From: Amaurobius ferox | Lineage: Eukaryota > Arthropoda > Arachnida > Araneae > Amaurobiidae | Length of the DNA: 64,000 nt | Assembly: GCA_951213105.1 (NCBI GenBank) | Contig: OX578153.1 | Span: forward strand, 58,848,520 to 58,912,519 | Reading direction: 5' to 3' | Shown: positions 1-11,078 of the stretch, piece after piece | How the letters are laid out: each line of letters begins with the position of its first letter | Position numbering within the stretch: position 1 is the first letter of the stretch | Notes under the pieces: model-generated | Seen by the model: the letters and a program-made list of their open reading frames with translations, nothing else | Told to the model about the DNA's origin: nothing | The model's database searches: none | Position numbers and translations under genes: made by a program

Positions 1-881
1 GCACGTCCAGTTACCAAATCAATTTTTGAAAACACATCCAGTTGCCAAATGGAAACGAAATCTGAATTAAAAGCATAAATTCAGTGTAATTGCAAATAAT
101 AATAAGTGTTATTTAGTGCAATAACTTAATTTAATAAACTTAATTTAATAAATTATTAATGAAATAAAGAGAAAATGAATTGAAGTCTGCAGAGAAAGTC
201 ATGTGATGCCCACATCAGATGTTTTCATTAAAAATGACTGTTTATGTACTCTGAACGAATTCATATCTTTAAACCACTATATTTTTCTATTATTACCGAT
301 GTATTCTTATTTTTCATTTATTTAACTGAATATACAGTGTCCTTAGAAAAGTTCCTAAGCACAGCAATAACTTTGTAAGGAAAGTTTATCGAGTGCACAC
401 GTTAGGTCTATCTATAGTAAAGTGACCATGCCCGGTCGAATAAAATAGATTGCAGCGCTGCTAGCGGAGAATTTAATAAGTTAGAATAATTAATTTTTGC
501 AACAAAGCGAGATTGAATAAAAATATTAATTACAAAGCTGTGAGAATTATAAAATAAGTAGGAATTGACATAAAAAAACGCCCAAGGTGCGTATATCGAA
601 GGCAAGCGTAATAAGTCGTATGAGTCAAAAGTCGTAACATCGGAGACTAAGCACGGTGATACCTGCAATGCTTATCAAAATATGCGGTAATATTCTTTCG
701 CGAATTCAAATGTACATTGTTGCTGACAGGGTACTTTTTGAACTGGCTGTGCACTAAGTTTATGTGCATGTAAGCGAAGTTTATCTTTGCATTTCTAAAT
801 AGGACAGGCATTCGCCAATAACCCTATTGTGTGAAATAAATTATTTCTATAACAGATTTATGATTAATTATTGACTCATTT
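1..881. other. Unassigned AT-rich sequence with one HINE 5'-end fragment
   Basis: No coding or structural feature is supported, except bases 194-220. On the minus strand these carry the start signature TCTGATGTGGGC and ACATGACTTTC of the Helentron-like family described below. This is a short orphan end. Confidence 0.5.
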
Positions 882-1410
882 GATAATACTCTGCAACTAA
901 TTGACTTTTTTCGTCTCTCTCTGTTTGTTGCCGAATTCGTTATACTTACTTTTTAAATTCTCAGCTAGAGGCACCATTTATTAGATCGGTCAAGATCACT
1001 TTACTAGACAAACATCAAGATCACTTTTTAGACAAACACAACTTATACTCAGTTAGTTATATAAGTTAAACTATAATTTAGATAGTGCTCTGCTACTTTA
1101 GAAAGTTGAATTTTTGGGTCTATCTCGCTTTGTTGCCGAGTTGGTTATACTTATTCTTTAACTTTTCCGCTGGCTTGTTTATTAGATCGATCAGGATGAC
1201 ACTACTATTGATAAACCTAGTTTATACTCCAAGTTATATAAAGTTTAACTTATACTATAACTTTGATAATACTCTACAACTTTGTAGTTGAATATTTTCA
1301 TCTATCTCACGTTATTGCCCAGTTTGTAATACTAACTTTTATAATTATCCGCCGGAAACGTTGCAATCCCTTTTATTAGATGGGTCAGGGTCACTTTACC
1401 ACTAACAGAC
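882..1410 (+). repeat. Three-copy degenerate tandem repeat, ~184-199 bp unit
   Basis: Units start at about 882, 1081 and 1265 with the shared phrase GATARTRCTCTRCWACT. Each continues through a TTGTTGCCGA-like block and TTATTAGATCGRTCARG. The copies are clearly related but heavily diverged, so the array is old. No open frame runs across it. Confidence 0.65.
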
Positions 1411-2780
1411 ATGACTTATACACTCATGGACCTTTGCTTACAAAGCTAAGGGGGGTATTTAAGGACTTTTCCAAAAACCCTGTAACTTTATTCTAAACTT
1501 AATAAAAAAATAAAGAACTTCTATAGGTCCATTTCACCATTAACGAACTTAATCTACTTTTTATTAAAGTTGCATTATTTATTATCAAAATCCTCAATTC
1601 CAAAATCTTTAGAATTATATTTCTTAAGTTGCATGAACGTAAAAAGAAATAATACTCCCCTCGCTGACAAGAAGCATTTATATTTATTTTTTTTTCTTCT
1701 TTTTTGTCAAACTCCATTTAAAACTTTCAACATTTTTAAATATCAGTTACCACAGAAAAGAAAAAAGTTTTATGAACTTTGCATATCGTAAAAGTATTAA
1801 ACGAAACAACATATTTGCGATTTATAACTTTCTAAGCTCAGAATATGTCAGTTAAGCGAGTGGATCACGTTCACTGATGGAACGTATTTTCAGGGTTTTG
1901 GCGGGAAATTTCAGGATATGCGGAAGGAATCTCTTCATCACGTTCCACCGCAGAGATTTCCGTTTTTTATTTCTGTCTCCATAAACATTTATGTTTTCAC
2001 AAATAGGACAAGATTCTTTTTAACTAGAACGTTGGTTTGAATAATAAAAGACAGAATTTTGCTGAATTCAGGGAAATATTTTGCTCTCCCGGTGTGACAG
2101 AAGTTATATTTGAAATTGATATGAGATACGATACATTTCATTTTATGAATATCATTTGTCATCTTGTTCAAATTTATTTCCGTCTAACTATATATCCGTT
2201 CTTCGCGCAGAATTCATAATAAGGTAAAGAACTTAATTCACAATTTGCAAGTCTTTCTTCTTGAAATGTGATAATAATTCTCACAAAAAATGAAAGAAAT
2301 TTGTTCTCCCAAGTTGAGACAATAAACAGACAAACTGAAACACAGCTGACAATTTTATTTATATAAACAATAACAATTTTACAATTAAACAAGATCTCCT
2401 TTGTAGACTACGTTTCTGTTTCTAAACAAAATACAAGCAAATACTCGTATATGGAATTGCGGCAAACCTAACTTGAATATGTTGTGGAAGCTACGGGAGA
2501 CAGTTAAATTACAATGCTTGTTAGACAGTGGCTTACAAATCTTTCTTGGAGAAAGCAGGCATGTTATTTAGGTAGAAACAAGTGTTTCAAAGACGTTATA
2601 AGCCCTCTTCTCCAGGCCAAAAGTACAGGTAGAACAACATGCGCTCTTAGCAACCACTAAGAACAAACAGTTCATTTTTGAACGAACAGTTCCTTCTTTA
2701 TCTTAACTGCACCAGAGGATTTATAAAGGGTCTAAAGTGACTAGAAAAACGTATTTTCTCCACCCCCGGAAGTTGTTGCT
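1411..2780. other. No recognisable feature
   Basis: AT-rich sequence with only short chance open frames on both strands. No splice, transposon-end or RNA signature was recognised. Confidence 0.4.
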
Positions 2781-2914
2781 ACCATAAGCCTTCGGGTTGG
2801 TCGTGTGGTCTGGGTTTTCAACCCCCGGGAGTTGGATGGCACTTCCCGGCCGTCCAAACAATTACCTTACATATTTCTGGTAGATCGGATGGTCTAGGTC
2901 TCAACAACAACAAC
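2781..2914 (+). repeat. SINE-like short interspersed repeat with (CAA)n tail
   Basis: A ~134-bp unit starts near AAGCCTTCGGGTTGGTCG and ends in an AAC/CAA run. Its 3' half recurs on the minus strand at 16036-16090, and its 5' half recurs on the minus strand at about 46511-46540. The segment GGTTGGTCGTGTGGTCTGGG resembles a tRNA-type A box. The combination of RNA-polymerase-III-like 5' end and simple trinucleotide tail suggests a tRNA-derived SINE, but this was not verified. Confidence 0.5.
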
Positions 2915-3480
2915 CCCCGGGAGGTAAATCGAAAGTCCGGCTCCGTCAGGTTCTGTACCGTAGTCGATACTATAAGAGTGCAGAGATTCAGCCTTCCGGG
3001 CACCAAGGGGGCTTGTAAAGGGTCTTTAAAATCAAAAAACGTTCAATAATTACATGTATGGACATGCATATTTTTAACATATATTTTAAACTATGTATTA
3101 AAATGACAATCTCAAATTGTATCATAGGCGTAGCCAGGGATTCGAAAAGGGGATTGGTCGAGGAGAAATGGAATTTCATTTTCCAATCTCAGTTACTTTC
3201 GAGAATTATCGAAATTTTTTTCACCAACGGAGGAAGGGACGGAATTACGGTACCACATCTGCCTACTCCACTGAATTTTATATATTCTCCGTAATTTAAA
3301 ATATTTCTAATAACATAACTAAACTTTTTTTTTTGTTTAAATAATCAAATGTTTATTTTACAATAATCTAAGTTTAAACATTCGAAAGTAATCTAATTTA
3401 TTACTTCTTTCATATATGAATGAAACTTACATTCGCCATCTATTTTTGTATTAGACCATTAAATAATTGTAAATGCACAG
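2915..3480. other. Unassigned, repeat-like
   Basis: The segment after the SINE tail keeps C/G-rich phrases such as CCCCCGGGAGG. Near 3125 it has TAGGCGTAGCCAGGG, which looks like the head of another dispersed repeat whose other end was not found. No coding potential is supported. Confidence 0.35.
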
Positions 3481-4464
3481 TAAACATTGATATTCCGAAA
3501 TTTTGACCCAGCTGTATTTTTTTTCTCGTTAAAATATCGCTGTAAGAACTACTTGTTTTCATTAGAAAGTCTACGAGCAATCTTTCGAAATTTTGAATCA
3601 GCTGTATTTATTTTTTTCTCGTTAAAATATCGCTACAAAAACTATTTGTTTTCATTAGAAAGCCTAGGAGCAATCTTTTGAAATTTTGAACCAGCTGTAT
3701 TTTTCTTTCTCGCTAAAATATCCCTATAAAAACTATTCGTTTTCATTAGAAAGTCTACGAGCAATCTTTCGAAATTTTGAATCAGCTGTATTTATTTTTT
3801 TCTCGTTAAAATATCGCTGTAAAAACTATTGGTTTTCATTAGAAAGTCTACGAGCAATCTTTCGAAATTTTGAATCAGCTGTATTTATTTTTTTCTCGTT
3901 AAAATATCCCTATAAAAACTATTTGTTTTCATTAGAAAGTCTACGAGCAATCTTTCGAAATTTTGAATCAGCTGTATTTATTTTTTTCTCGTTAAAATAT
4001 CGCTGTAAAAACTATTTGTTTTTATTAGAAGGTCTAGGAGCAATCTTTCGAAATTTTGAACCAGCTGTATTTTTCTTTCTTGTTCCCTATAAAAACTATT
4101 CGTTTTTATTAGAAAGTCTACGAGCAATCTTTCGGAATTTTGAATCAGCGGTATTTATTTTTTTTCACGTTAAAATATCGCTGTAAACACTATTCGTTTT
4201 CATTAGAAAGTCTACGAGCAATCTTTCCAAATTTTGAAGCAGCTGAATTTTTCTTTCTCCTTAAAATATCCCTATAAAAACTATTCGTTTGCATTAGAAA
4301 GTCTACGAGCAATCTTTCGAAATTTTGAATCAGCTGTATTTATTTTTTTTTTCTAGTTAAAATATCGCTGTAAAAACTATTTGTTTTCATTAGAAAGTCT
4401 AGGAGCAATCTTTCGAAATTTTGAACCAGCTTTTTTTTTCTTTCTCGTTAAAATATCCCTATAA
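3481..4464 (+). repeat. ~92-bp minisatellite, left part (about 11 units)
   Basis: The CAGCTG anchor occurs at 3509, 3599, 3692, 3783, 3876, 3969, 4062, 4146, 4240, 4331 and 4427. Each unit reads CAGCTGTATT, a T-rich run, CTCGTTAAAATATC, AAAACTATT, TTCATTAGAAAGTCTA and ATCTTTCGAAATTTTGA. From the second unit on, most units alternate between an ATCGCTGTA type and a TTTCTTTCTCG/ATCCCTATA type, giving a ~184-bp higher-order dimer. A 93-bp unit is a multiple of three, so long open frames through it are artefacts. It resumes at 6108. Confidence 0.93.
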
Positions 4465-4615
4465 CATACCTGCCAAATCTCCCGATTTTTCCGGGAGTCT
4501 CCCGAATTTTGAGGCAATCTCCCGAACTCCCGAAAAATTCCTAAATCTCCCGAATTTTTGCAATAACTAGAAAAAAATCCCTACAAAAGGGATTTTCCTA
4601 AAAAAAATCCCTATG

Positions 4616-5490
4616 CAGACGTGCCAACTCTCCGGATTTTGGTCGGAGACTCCGGATTTTTCATTACTTCTCCGGCCTCCGGATTACTAACGAAATTCTC
4701 CGGCTTTTTTTGTTGGAAATTTATCAATTAACTAGACATGGTATAATTCCTCGAAAACACCAATTTTCCGCATTTTTAGCACTGATTTTTATCATTCCCG
4801 GGATCGTAGCAAATCCATAATACAATGCAGGGTAATGCCAATCAAATTAACGGAGATTTACGGCCGCGTGTTTTGTTAATTAAGATCTCGATCGCTTATT
4901 TTATGAAAGTAATAAACATACTTCTTCAAAGGTTATTGAGCATAAATCGCTAAAATGTTATTTTGTTCATTAATTTCGCATAAACACTGCGATTGCGCAA
5001 TTCAGTTTGTTCTCATGAATCGCCGAGAGTACAATAGTATCTTTTTCCATCCATCTCAATCTTCTAAATATTGAATTTTTGATTGACTAAACTAGCTTAT
5101 TTTCATATTCTGATTAATTATTATGGTTAATTTCTTAATTATTTTCGCAAATAATGCGATTGCGCAATTCAGTTGCTTCGCGTGAATTGCCGAGAGTACG
5201 TTAGTATCTTTTCCCATCCATCTCCATCATTTAAATGTTGCATATTAGATCAACTAAACTAGCTTATTTTCATATTCTGATTAATTATTGTGGTTAATTT
5301 CTTAATTATTTTCGCATAAATAGTGCGATTGCGCAATTCAGTTACTTCGCGTGAATTGCCGAGAGTACGTTAGTATCTTTTCCATCCATCTCCATCATTT
5401 ACATGTTGCATATTAGATTGACTAAACTAGCTTATTTTCATATTATGGCTAATTATTAAGGTTAATTTTTTAATTATATTTGCATAATAC
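4616..5490. mobile_element. Nested element head (GCAGACGTGCCAAC type) leading into a satellite
   Basis: At 4616 the sequence switches to GCAGACGTGCCAACTCTCCG, followed by several CTCCGGATT repeats. This is the same kind of end as the reverse complement of 56383-56398 (GCAGAGATGCCAAC) and of 39590-39606. The right end of this inner element was not located; the limit given is where the internal satellite stops. Confidence 0.5.
4915..5490 (+). repeat. ~168-bp satellite, about 3.5 units
   Basis: The anchor GATTGCGCAATTCAGTT occurs at 4991, 5158 and 5327. The unit contains TTAATTATTTTCGCA, GAATTGCCGAGAGTAC and ACTAAACTAGCTTATTTTCA. The reverse complement of the same unit forms the array at 55205-56110 inside a different transposon. 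Confidence 0.88.
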
Positions 5491-6107
5491 AAATTTTTCT
5501 ATTTTGAAAAATCGGTATGAACTCTGTGAAGTGAAGGGATATTGAAGAAGAATTTAGTAAAGAGTTCTTAAAAAAAGCAAAAAGAGCTACTACTTTATTT
5601 TTAAGTAGTAAGAAGGATTGAATTTGACATTTTTTAATTATATAGAACTTTTACGTGCTGTATTTTTACTTGCCAAAAGATTTCTTTCATTCAATATTTT
5701 ATCTGCAGAGAAGTGTGTGTCAAAGACATGTGAATGATTATTAAACAGTAACCAATGACATTTTTCTTTATGCATCATATTCAGTGTAATGAACATTGTT
5801 ATAGATAGACTCTGATGAGAATAACTAACGAATGTGCTTATTTTTTAAAAGATGTTTTAATTCTTTTGTATTCGTTGAAATTAAATTGTGTTTATAGATA
5901 CAATACAGATTGTTTATCACATTTGTCTATTTTTTATGCAGTTTTGTAGTAGAGGGAAAAAATCCCTATCCTGTCTTGAAAATTCCCTGTTATGCTTTCT
6001 GTAAAAATAGAAATTGTTATTGCGCTGTGTGATTTTTCGACTTTTGTCGCGAATTGCATATATTTAAAAATCTCCCTAATTTTCATTTTCCAAGGTTGGC
6101 AGCTATG

Positions 6108-6530
6108 CTATAAAAACTATTCGTTTTCATTAGAAAGTCTACGAGCAATCTTTTGAAATTTTGAACCAGCTGTATTAATTTTTTTTCTCGTTAAAATATC
6201 GCTGTAAAATCTATTTGTTTTCATTAGAAAGTCTACGAGCAATCTTTCCAAATTTTGAATCAGCTGTATTTATTTTTCTTCTAGTTAAAATATCGCTGTA
6301 AAAACCATTTGTTTTCATTAGAAAGTCTACGAGCAATCTTTCGAAATTTTGAACGAGCTGTGTTTTTTTTTTCTCGTTAAAATATCCCTATAAAAACTAT
6401 CCGTTTTCATTAGAAAGTCTATGTGCAATCTTCCGAAATTTTGAACCAGCTGTATTTTTCTCTCTCGTTAAAATATCGCTATAAAAACTATTCAATTTTA
6501 TTAGAAAGTCTACAAAAAATCTGCAACAAA
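6108..6530 (+). repeat. ~92-bp minisatellite, right part (about 4-5 units)
   Basis: The same unit as 3481-4464 continues, with anchors near 6167, 6261, 6355 and 6447. It then decays at the right edge. The array was continuous before the 4465-6107 insertion: the broken unit is restored exactly if the insertion and one copy of CTATAA are removed. Confidence 0.93.
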
Positions 6531-6544
6531 TTGTTCAAACAAAT

Positions 6545-6828
6545 TATTTCCAAAATAATGAATTTTCATCAATTAGTTATTATTTTCACTGATTTAGCAT
6601 CATTCTTATCATTTTGGCGTCATTTTATATCTATTTTGAGACATTTTTATCAATTTGGTGACATTTAAAAACTCGCCAAGTTGGCGATATTCCGGCAAAT
6701 TCGTTGCCAAAATTTCGTCAAACATACTGGGCTACTTTAAACGTGCTCTCCCGTCGAAAAATCGAAATCGAATTTTCGACCCCGTCACAATACTTTCCTT
6801 ATACATTATGTATATAAGGAAAAAAATC
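6545..6828 (+). mobile_element. Helentron-like (HINE) copy with large internal deletion
   Basis: The inner 5' region of the family (AATTAGTTATTATTTTCACTGATTTAGC and the CGCCAAGTTGGCG near-palindrome) is joined directly to the family 3' end. That end has GTGCTCTCCCGTCGAAAA, GACCCCGTCACAATACTTTC and the terminal hairpin. The microsatellite core is missing. Confidence 0.7.
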
Positions 6829-7502
6829 TGATGTGGGCAGCACATGACCTTCCTTATATAATGCAATGAATTTTATACATATACAGTAAAAAAAAATAGA
6901 TTATATTTATAGTAGATATTTATAGTATTTCCAATATATTGAATTTTCGTCAATGAGTCGTCATTTTCATTGATTTAGGGTCATTTTTATCCATTTGGCG
7001 AGATTTTCGTTAATTTGGCAGCATTTCAAAAGTCGCCAAGTTGGCTATATTCCGCCAAATTCGTCACCAAAATCTCGCCAAGAGTTATGGACGGAGAAAT
7101 AAGTTATTCTTATAGCAGATAAATAACTATTGGCGTTCAAATACAAAAGTATTACTCAAAGTATCTTTTCTCATGAATGGAACGAGCTAGATCCACGACA
7201 ATGATGTCACCAAATTTATCGCATGATATTACATATGAAAAGTGAACATGTTTCTCAAGAGTTAATATATATTTTTTAATTTATGGGATTTTTTGGTAAA
7301 TTTATTTGAAAAATGTGCAATATCTTGAGAACGGTTCGTGCTAGCGTTCTAAAGTTTATGTCAATCGTTTTGTAAGGAAAAATTACATAAGAACTCTCTA
7401 TTTGCGTAACTTTATTAAAGGTCTTGATTTTTTGAAGATTTTTTCAAAATTTCACTCAAAAATTTAGGGTAGTTCTCAACATTCGATTGCATTTAAAAAA
7501 AA
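6829..7502 (+). mobile_element. Helentron-like (HINE) copy, 3'-truncated
   Basis: It starts with TCTGATGTGGGCAGCACATG and runs through CGCCAAGTTGGC and the GAACGGTTCGTGCTAGCG block. It stops near CATTCGATTGCAT, where another copy begins. It abuts the end of the preceding copy, suggesting insertion of one copy into another. Confidence 0.75.
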
Positions 7503-8521
7503 TCTGATGTGGGCAGTACATGACTTTCCTTATATAATGCAATGAATTTACTACTTTTACAGTTAAAAAAATCTGATGTGGGCAACACATGACTTTCCTT
7601 ATATAATGCAATGAATTTACTACTTTTGCAGTTGAAAAAAATGTTATTCTTATAGTAGATTCTTATATTCTTTCCAAGATATTGAATTTTCTTCAATTAG
7701 TCGTCATTTCCATTTATTTAGCGTCATTTTTATCATTTTGGCGAGATTTTTGTTAATTTGGCAACAATTAAAAATGTCGCCAAGTTGGCGACATTCTGCC
7801 AAATTCGTCGCCAAAATCTCGCCAAGCGTTATGGACGGAGAAATAAGTTATTCTTACAGCAAATAAATAAATATTGGCGTTCAAATACAAAAGTATTACT
7901 CAAAGTATCTTTTTTCATGAATGGAACGAGCTAGATCCGCGAGAATGATGTCACCCAATTTATCGCATGGTATTACATATGAAAAGTGAACACGTTTCTC
8001 AATAGGAATATTTTTTTATTTTTATTTCATATAACTTTTTGATAATTTTTTTGAAAAATGTGCAATATCTCGAGAACGGTTCATGTTAGCGTTCTAAAAT
8101 GTATGTCAATCGTTTTCTAATGAAAAATTACATAAGAAATGCCTATTTGCGTAACTTTATTAGCGATTTTGATTTTTTGATGATTTTTAAAAATTTCACT
8201 CGAAAATTTAGGGGGTTCTGAACATTCGATTGCGTATAAAAATAATAGACTTCCAGTGTTTACGGATTGTGATTTTTGTACCAAATTTCGTTCGAATCGG
8301 TCCATTCTTTCGTCAGTTATCGTCTCCACAGACTCACTGACACACACACACACACACACACACACATACTTTCACACACACACACACAGAGACATCACTT
8401 CAAAAATGTTTGATTCGTGATCAGGGATGCTTGAAACGTGCTCTCCCGTCGAAAACTCGAATTCGAATTTTCGACCCCGTCACAATACTTTCCTTATACA
8501 TTATGTATATAAGGAAAGTAA
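7503..8521 (+). mobile_element. Helentron-like non-autonomous element (HINE), near full length
   Basis: The 5' head TCTGATGTGGGC with ACTTTCCTTATATAATG is duplicated (7503 and 7572). The body has the TCGCCAAGTTGGCGA near-palindrome and a GAGAACGGTTCATG block. A (CA)n microsatellite lies at 8340-8392, then CACTTCAAAAATG, GGGATGCTTGAAACGTGC and CGACCCCGTCACAATACTTT. It ends in a hairpin TTTCCTTATACAT/ATGTATATAAGGAAA. The 14-nt head ACTTTCCTTATATA is the exact reverse complement of the tail TATATAAGGAAAGT. Subterminal inverted repeats, a central microsatellite and a 3' hairpin are the hallmarks of DINE-1/HINE elements mobilised by Helentrons. No Rep/helicase gene is present. Confidence 0.8.
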
Positions 8522-8796
8522 CAATAGGCTTCCAGTATTCACGGATTGTGAGTTATGTACCAAATTTCATTCGAATCGTTCCACCCGTTCGTTGAGATAT
8601 CGTCTCCACAGACTCACTGACTCACACACACACACACACACAGACGTCACCTCCAAAATGTTTGATTCGTGATCAGGGATGCTTGAAACGTGCTCTTGCG
8701 TCGAAAACTCGAATTCGAAATTTCCCTCAGAATACTTTCCCCCGTTCGACCCCGTCACAATATTTTCCTTATACATTATGTATATAAGGAAAGTAA
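8522..8796 (+). mobile_element. Helentron-like 3'-end copy
   Basis: It directly follows the previous hairpin and repeats the last ~280 bp of the family: CTTCCAGTATTCACGG, CGTCTCCACAGACTCACTGA, a (CA)n tract near 8623-8642, GCTTGAAACGTGCTC and the terminal hairpin. Internal variation (extra TACTTTCCCCCGTT) shows it is a separate copy. Confidence 0.8.
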
Positions 8797-8859
8797 CAGA
8801 TTTAAATGAAAACTTAGTTTTATTAAATTTAAGCTTATATCGTATATTTTTCCAATATA

Positions 8860-9795
8860 TTACTTTCCTTATATACATAATGTATAAGGAAAGTATTGTG
8901 ACGGGGTCGAAATTTTGAATTCGAGTTTTCGACGAGAGAGCACGTTTCAAGCATCCCTGATCACGAATCGAACATTTTTGAGGTGATGCCTGTGGGGGGG
9001 GGGGGGTGAAAGTATGTGTGTGTGTGTGTGTCAGTGAGTCTGTGGAGACGATATCTCACGAACGAATGGAGCGATTCGAATGAAATTTGGTATAAAAATC
9101 ACAATCTGTGAATACTAGAAGCCTATTGCTTCTAAACGTAATCGAATGTTCAGAACCCCCCTAAATATTCGAGTGAAATTTTGAAAAAATCATGGAAAAA
9201 ATCAAAACCTTTAATAAAATTACGCACATAGACATTTCTTATCTAATTTTTTCTTAGAAAACGATTGCCATAAACTTTAGAACGCTAGCATGAACCGTTC
9301 GCGAGATATTGCACATTTTTCACATAAATTTATCAAGAAATCCCATAAATTAAAAAAATATATATTACCTATTAAAAAACTTGTTCACTTTGTAATATCA
9401 TGCGATAAATCTGGTGACGTCATTGTCGTGGATCTAACTCGTTCCATTCACGAGAAAAGATACTTGGAGTAATACTTTTGTATTTGAACGCCAATAGTCA
9501 TTTATCTGCTATAAGAATAACTTATTTCTCAGTTCATAACGCTTGGCGAGATTTTGACGACGAATTTGGCTTGATGTCGCCAACTTGGCGACCTTTTAAA
9601 TGTTGCCAAATTAATGAAAATCTCGCTAAATGTATAAAAATGACGCCAAATCAATGAAAATGACGACTAATTGCAGAAAATTCAATACCTTGTAGAGAAT
9701 ATAAGTATCTACTATAAGAATAACATTTTTTTTAACTGTAAAAGTAGTAAATTCATTGTATTATATTAGGAAAGTCATGTGCTGCTCACATCAGA
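8860..9795 (-). mobile_element. Helentron-like (HINE), near full length, inverted
   Basis: This is the mirror image of the 7503-8521 copy. The terminal hairpin is at 8860-8894, then the CGACGAGAGAGCACG block, a G-run (8993-9007) plus (GT)n near 9015-9031, CGCCAACTTGGCGA, and the head at about 9770-9795 (CATGTGCTGCTCACATCAGA). With 7503-8796 it forms a head-outward pair on opposite strands. Confidence 0.82.
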
Positions 9796-11078
9796 TTTTT
9801 TTATTTTATTTATATGGCAAAAATTATATTATTTATTGTTTTCTGTTTTATAAACCTACAATCTCAACATTAGTTAAACAGCTAGCTCTTCCACTCAAAC
9901 AATTTTAGTTTAATTTATACAATAAAACTGATTTAAACGCATTCCTTAAAATCATAATTCGGTTGAAAAGAATTATCTCTCTATATACAGGATGTCCCAA
10001 AAACATTGACCTCGGCTTTTATTCCTTAAATATTGATCTTAGACATATATAAGAAATTACAAAGTTGCGTAAAAAAAGGTACGGAATTTTATGAAATCGA
10101 TAAAAAATTTCAGGGGTTTAAATTTGAAGAAATACAAAATTTAAATTTTTATACAGCCCCGTACAAAAGCATTTCCAATGAGTAAAATGTGCCCCACACA
10201 CTAATAAGATGATGTACAAAGTTTCAGCATTTTATCATAAAAAGTCCCAGAGATATGTTTAAACAAAGTTAGTGAGGGATTAATTACAAACTAAAATGTA
10301 AATGTTTACAGCAAGAGTGCAAATGACGCAACGCAGAAATGCATCATAGGCAAATAATATCTGCCTCTTATCTTTAGATTTATTTACAAATTTTCAAAAA
10401 TATGCTTCCTGAAAAATACCTTAAAATTTTACATGATTAATTACAGAATAAAACTTGGAAATGGCACAATCAAAATGAACATTGAAACAGCTTAGAAATG
10501 TATGCATATGCAAATATCAGCCCCCTTATCGGTGCGTCACACAATCTCAACATATGCATCATCACATGAGAACGTTGTTTTTGCTGTGCCATTGTTCAAT
10601 CGCCTAGCTTACGCAAGCGTAGCGCGCGCATCCCGGCAGTCTGAGCTACCCTTAATTATTTCACATTTCTGCTACATTTTGAGAGCGTAGTTAGCCTGTA
10701 TCGACAGTATATCGCAATACAGCAACGAAGAACTTTTTGAAATGCTTATGCTGTACAGTTTATGCAATCGCAATGCTAACGAAACTGCACGGGAATATCA
10801 GTGTACTTTTCCCAATTCTCGACATCCTTCTGGGACATTTATTGCCCGATTTATGCAACGAGTGAATGAAAGAGGAAGCGTACATCGTGTAGGTGGACTA
10901 AGTAGACCCAGACTTCACTCTACTAATGTAGAAATTGATATTTTGACTTACTTTTGCAGTTATCCACATAGTAGTGTTCCTATCGCTGCTTCAGAAATGA
11001 ACGTACCACGTGCAACAGTGTGTAAAATACTGAGACTGAATAAATGGCATCCGTTTAACATTCATGGTGTGCAAGGAC

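Larger units (their letters stand above)
4465..6107. mobile_element. TIR DNA transposon (non-autonomous), 1643 bp, 6-bp target duplication
   Basis: The ends are CATACCTGCCAA and, in reverse complement, CATAGCTGCCAA (11/12). The flanks are a perfect CTATAA direct repeat (4459-4464 and 6108-6113), and the minisatellite gives the empty site. Sub-ends are rich in CTCCCGAATTT or CTCCCTAATTT. No transposase is present. TIRs of the TGCCAA type are typical of hAT relatives, which make 8-bp duplications; here only 6 bp match, so the superfamily is left open. It contains a second nested element start at 4616 and a satellite block. Confidence 0.8.

Noticed and set aside
3487..4186. Open frames of 64 and 166 codons on the plus strand repeating FSLESLRAIFRNFESAVF
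   Set aside because: They are translations of the ~93-bp minisatellite, whose unit length is a multiple of three; no gene structure or independent support.
8567..8950. 127-codon minus-strand frame with VCVCVC stretch
   Set aside because: It spans a CA/GT microsatellite and the joined ends of two Helentron-like copies; the same translation arises at every copy.
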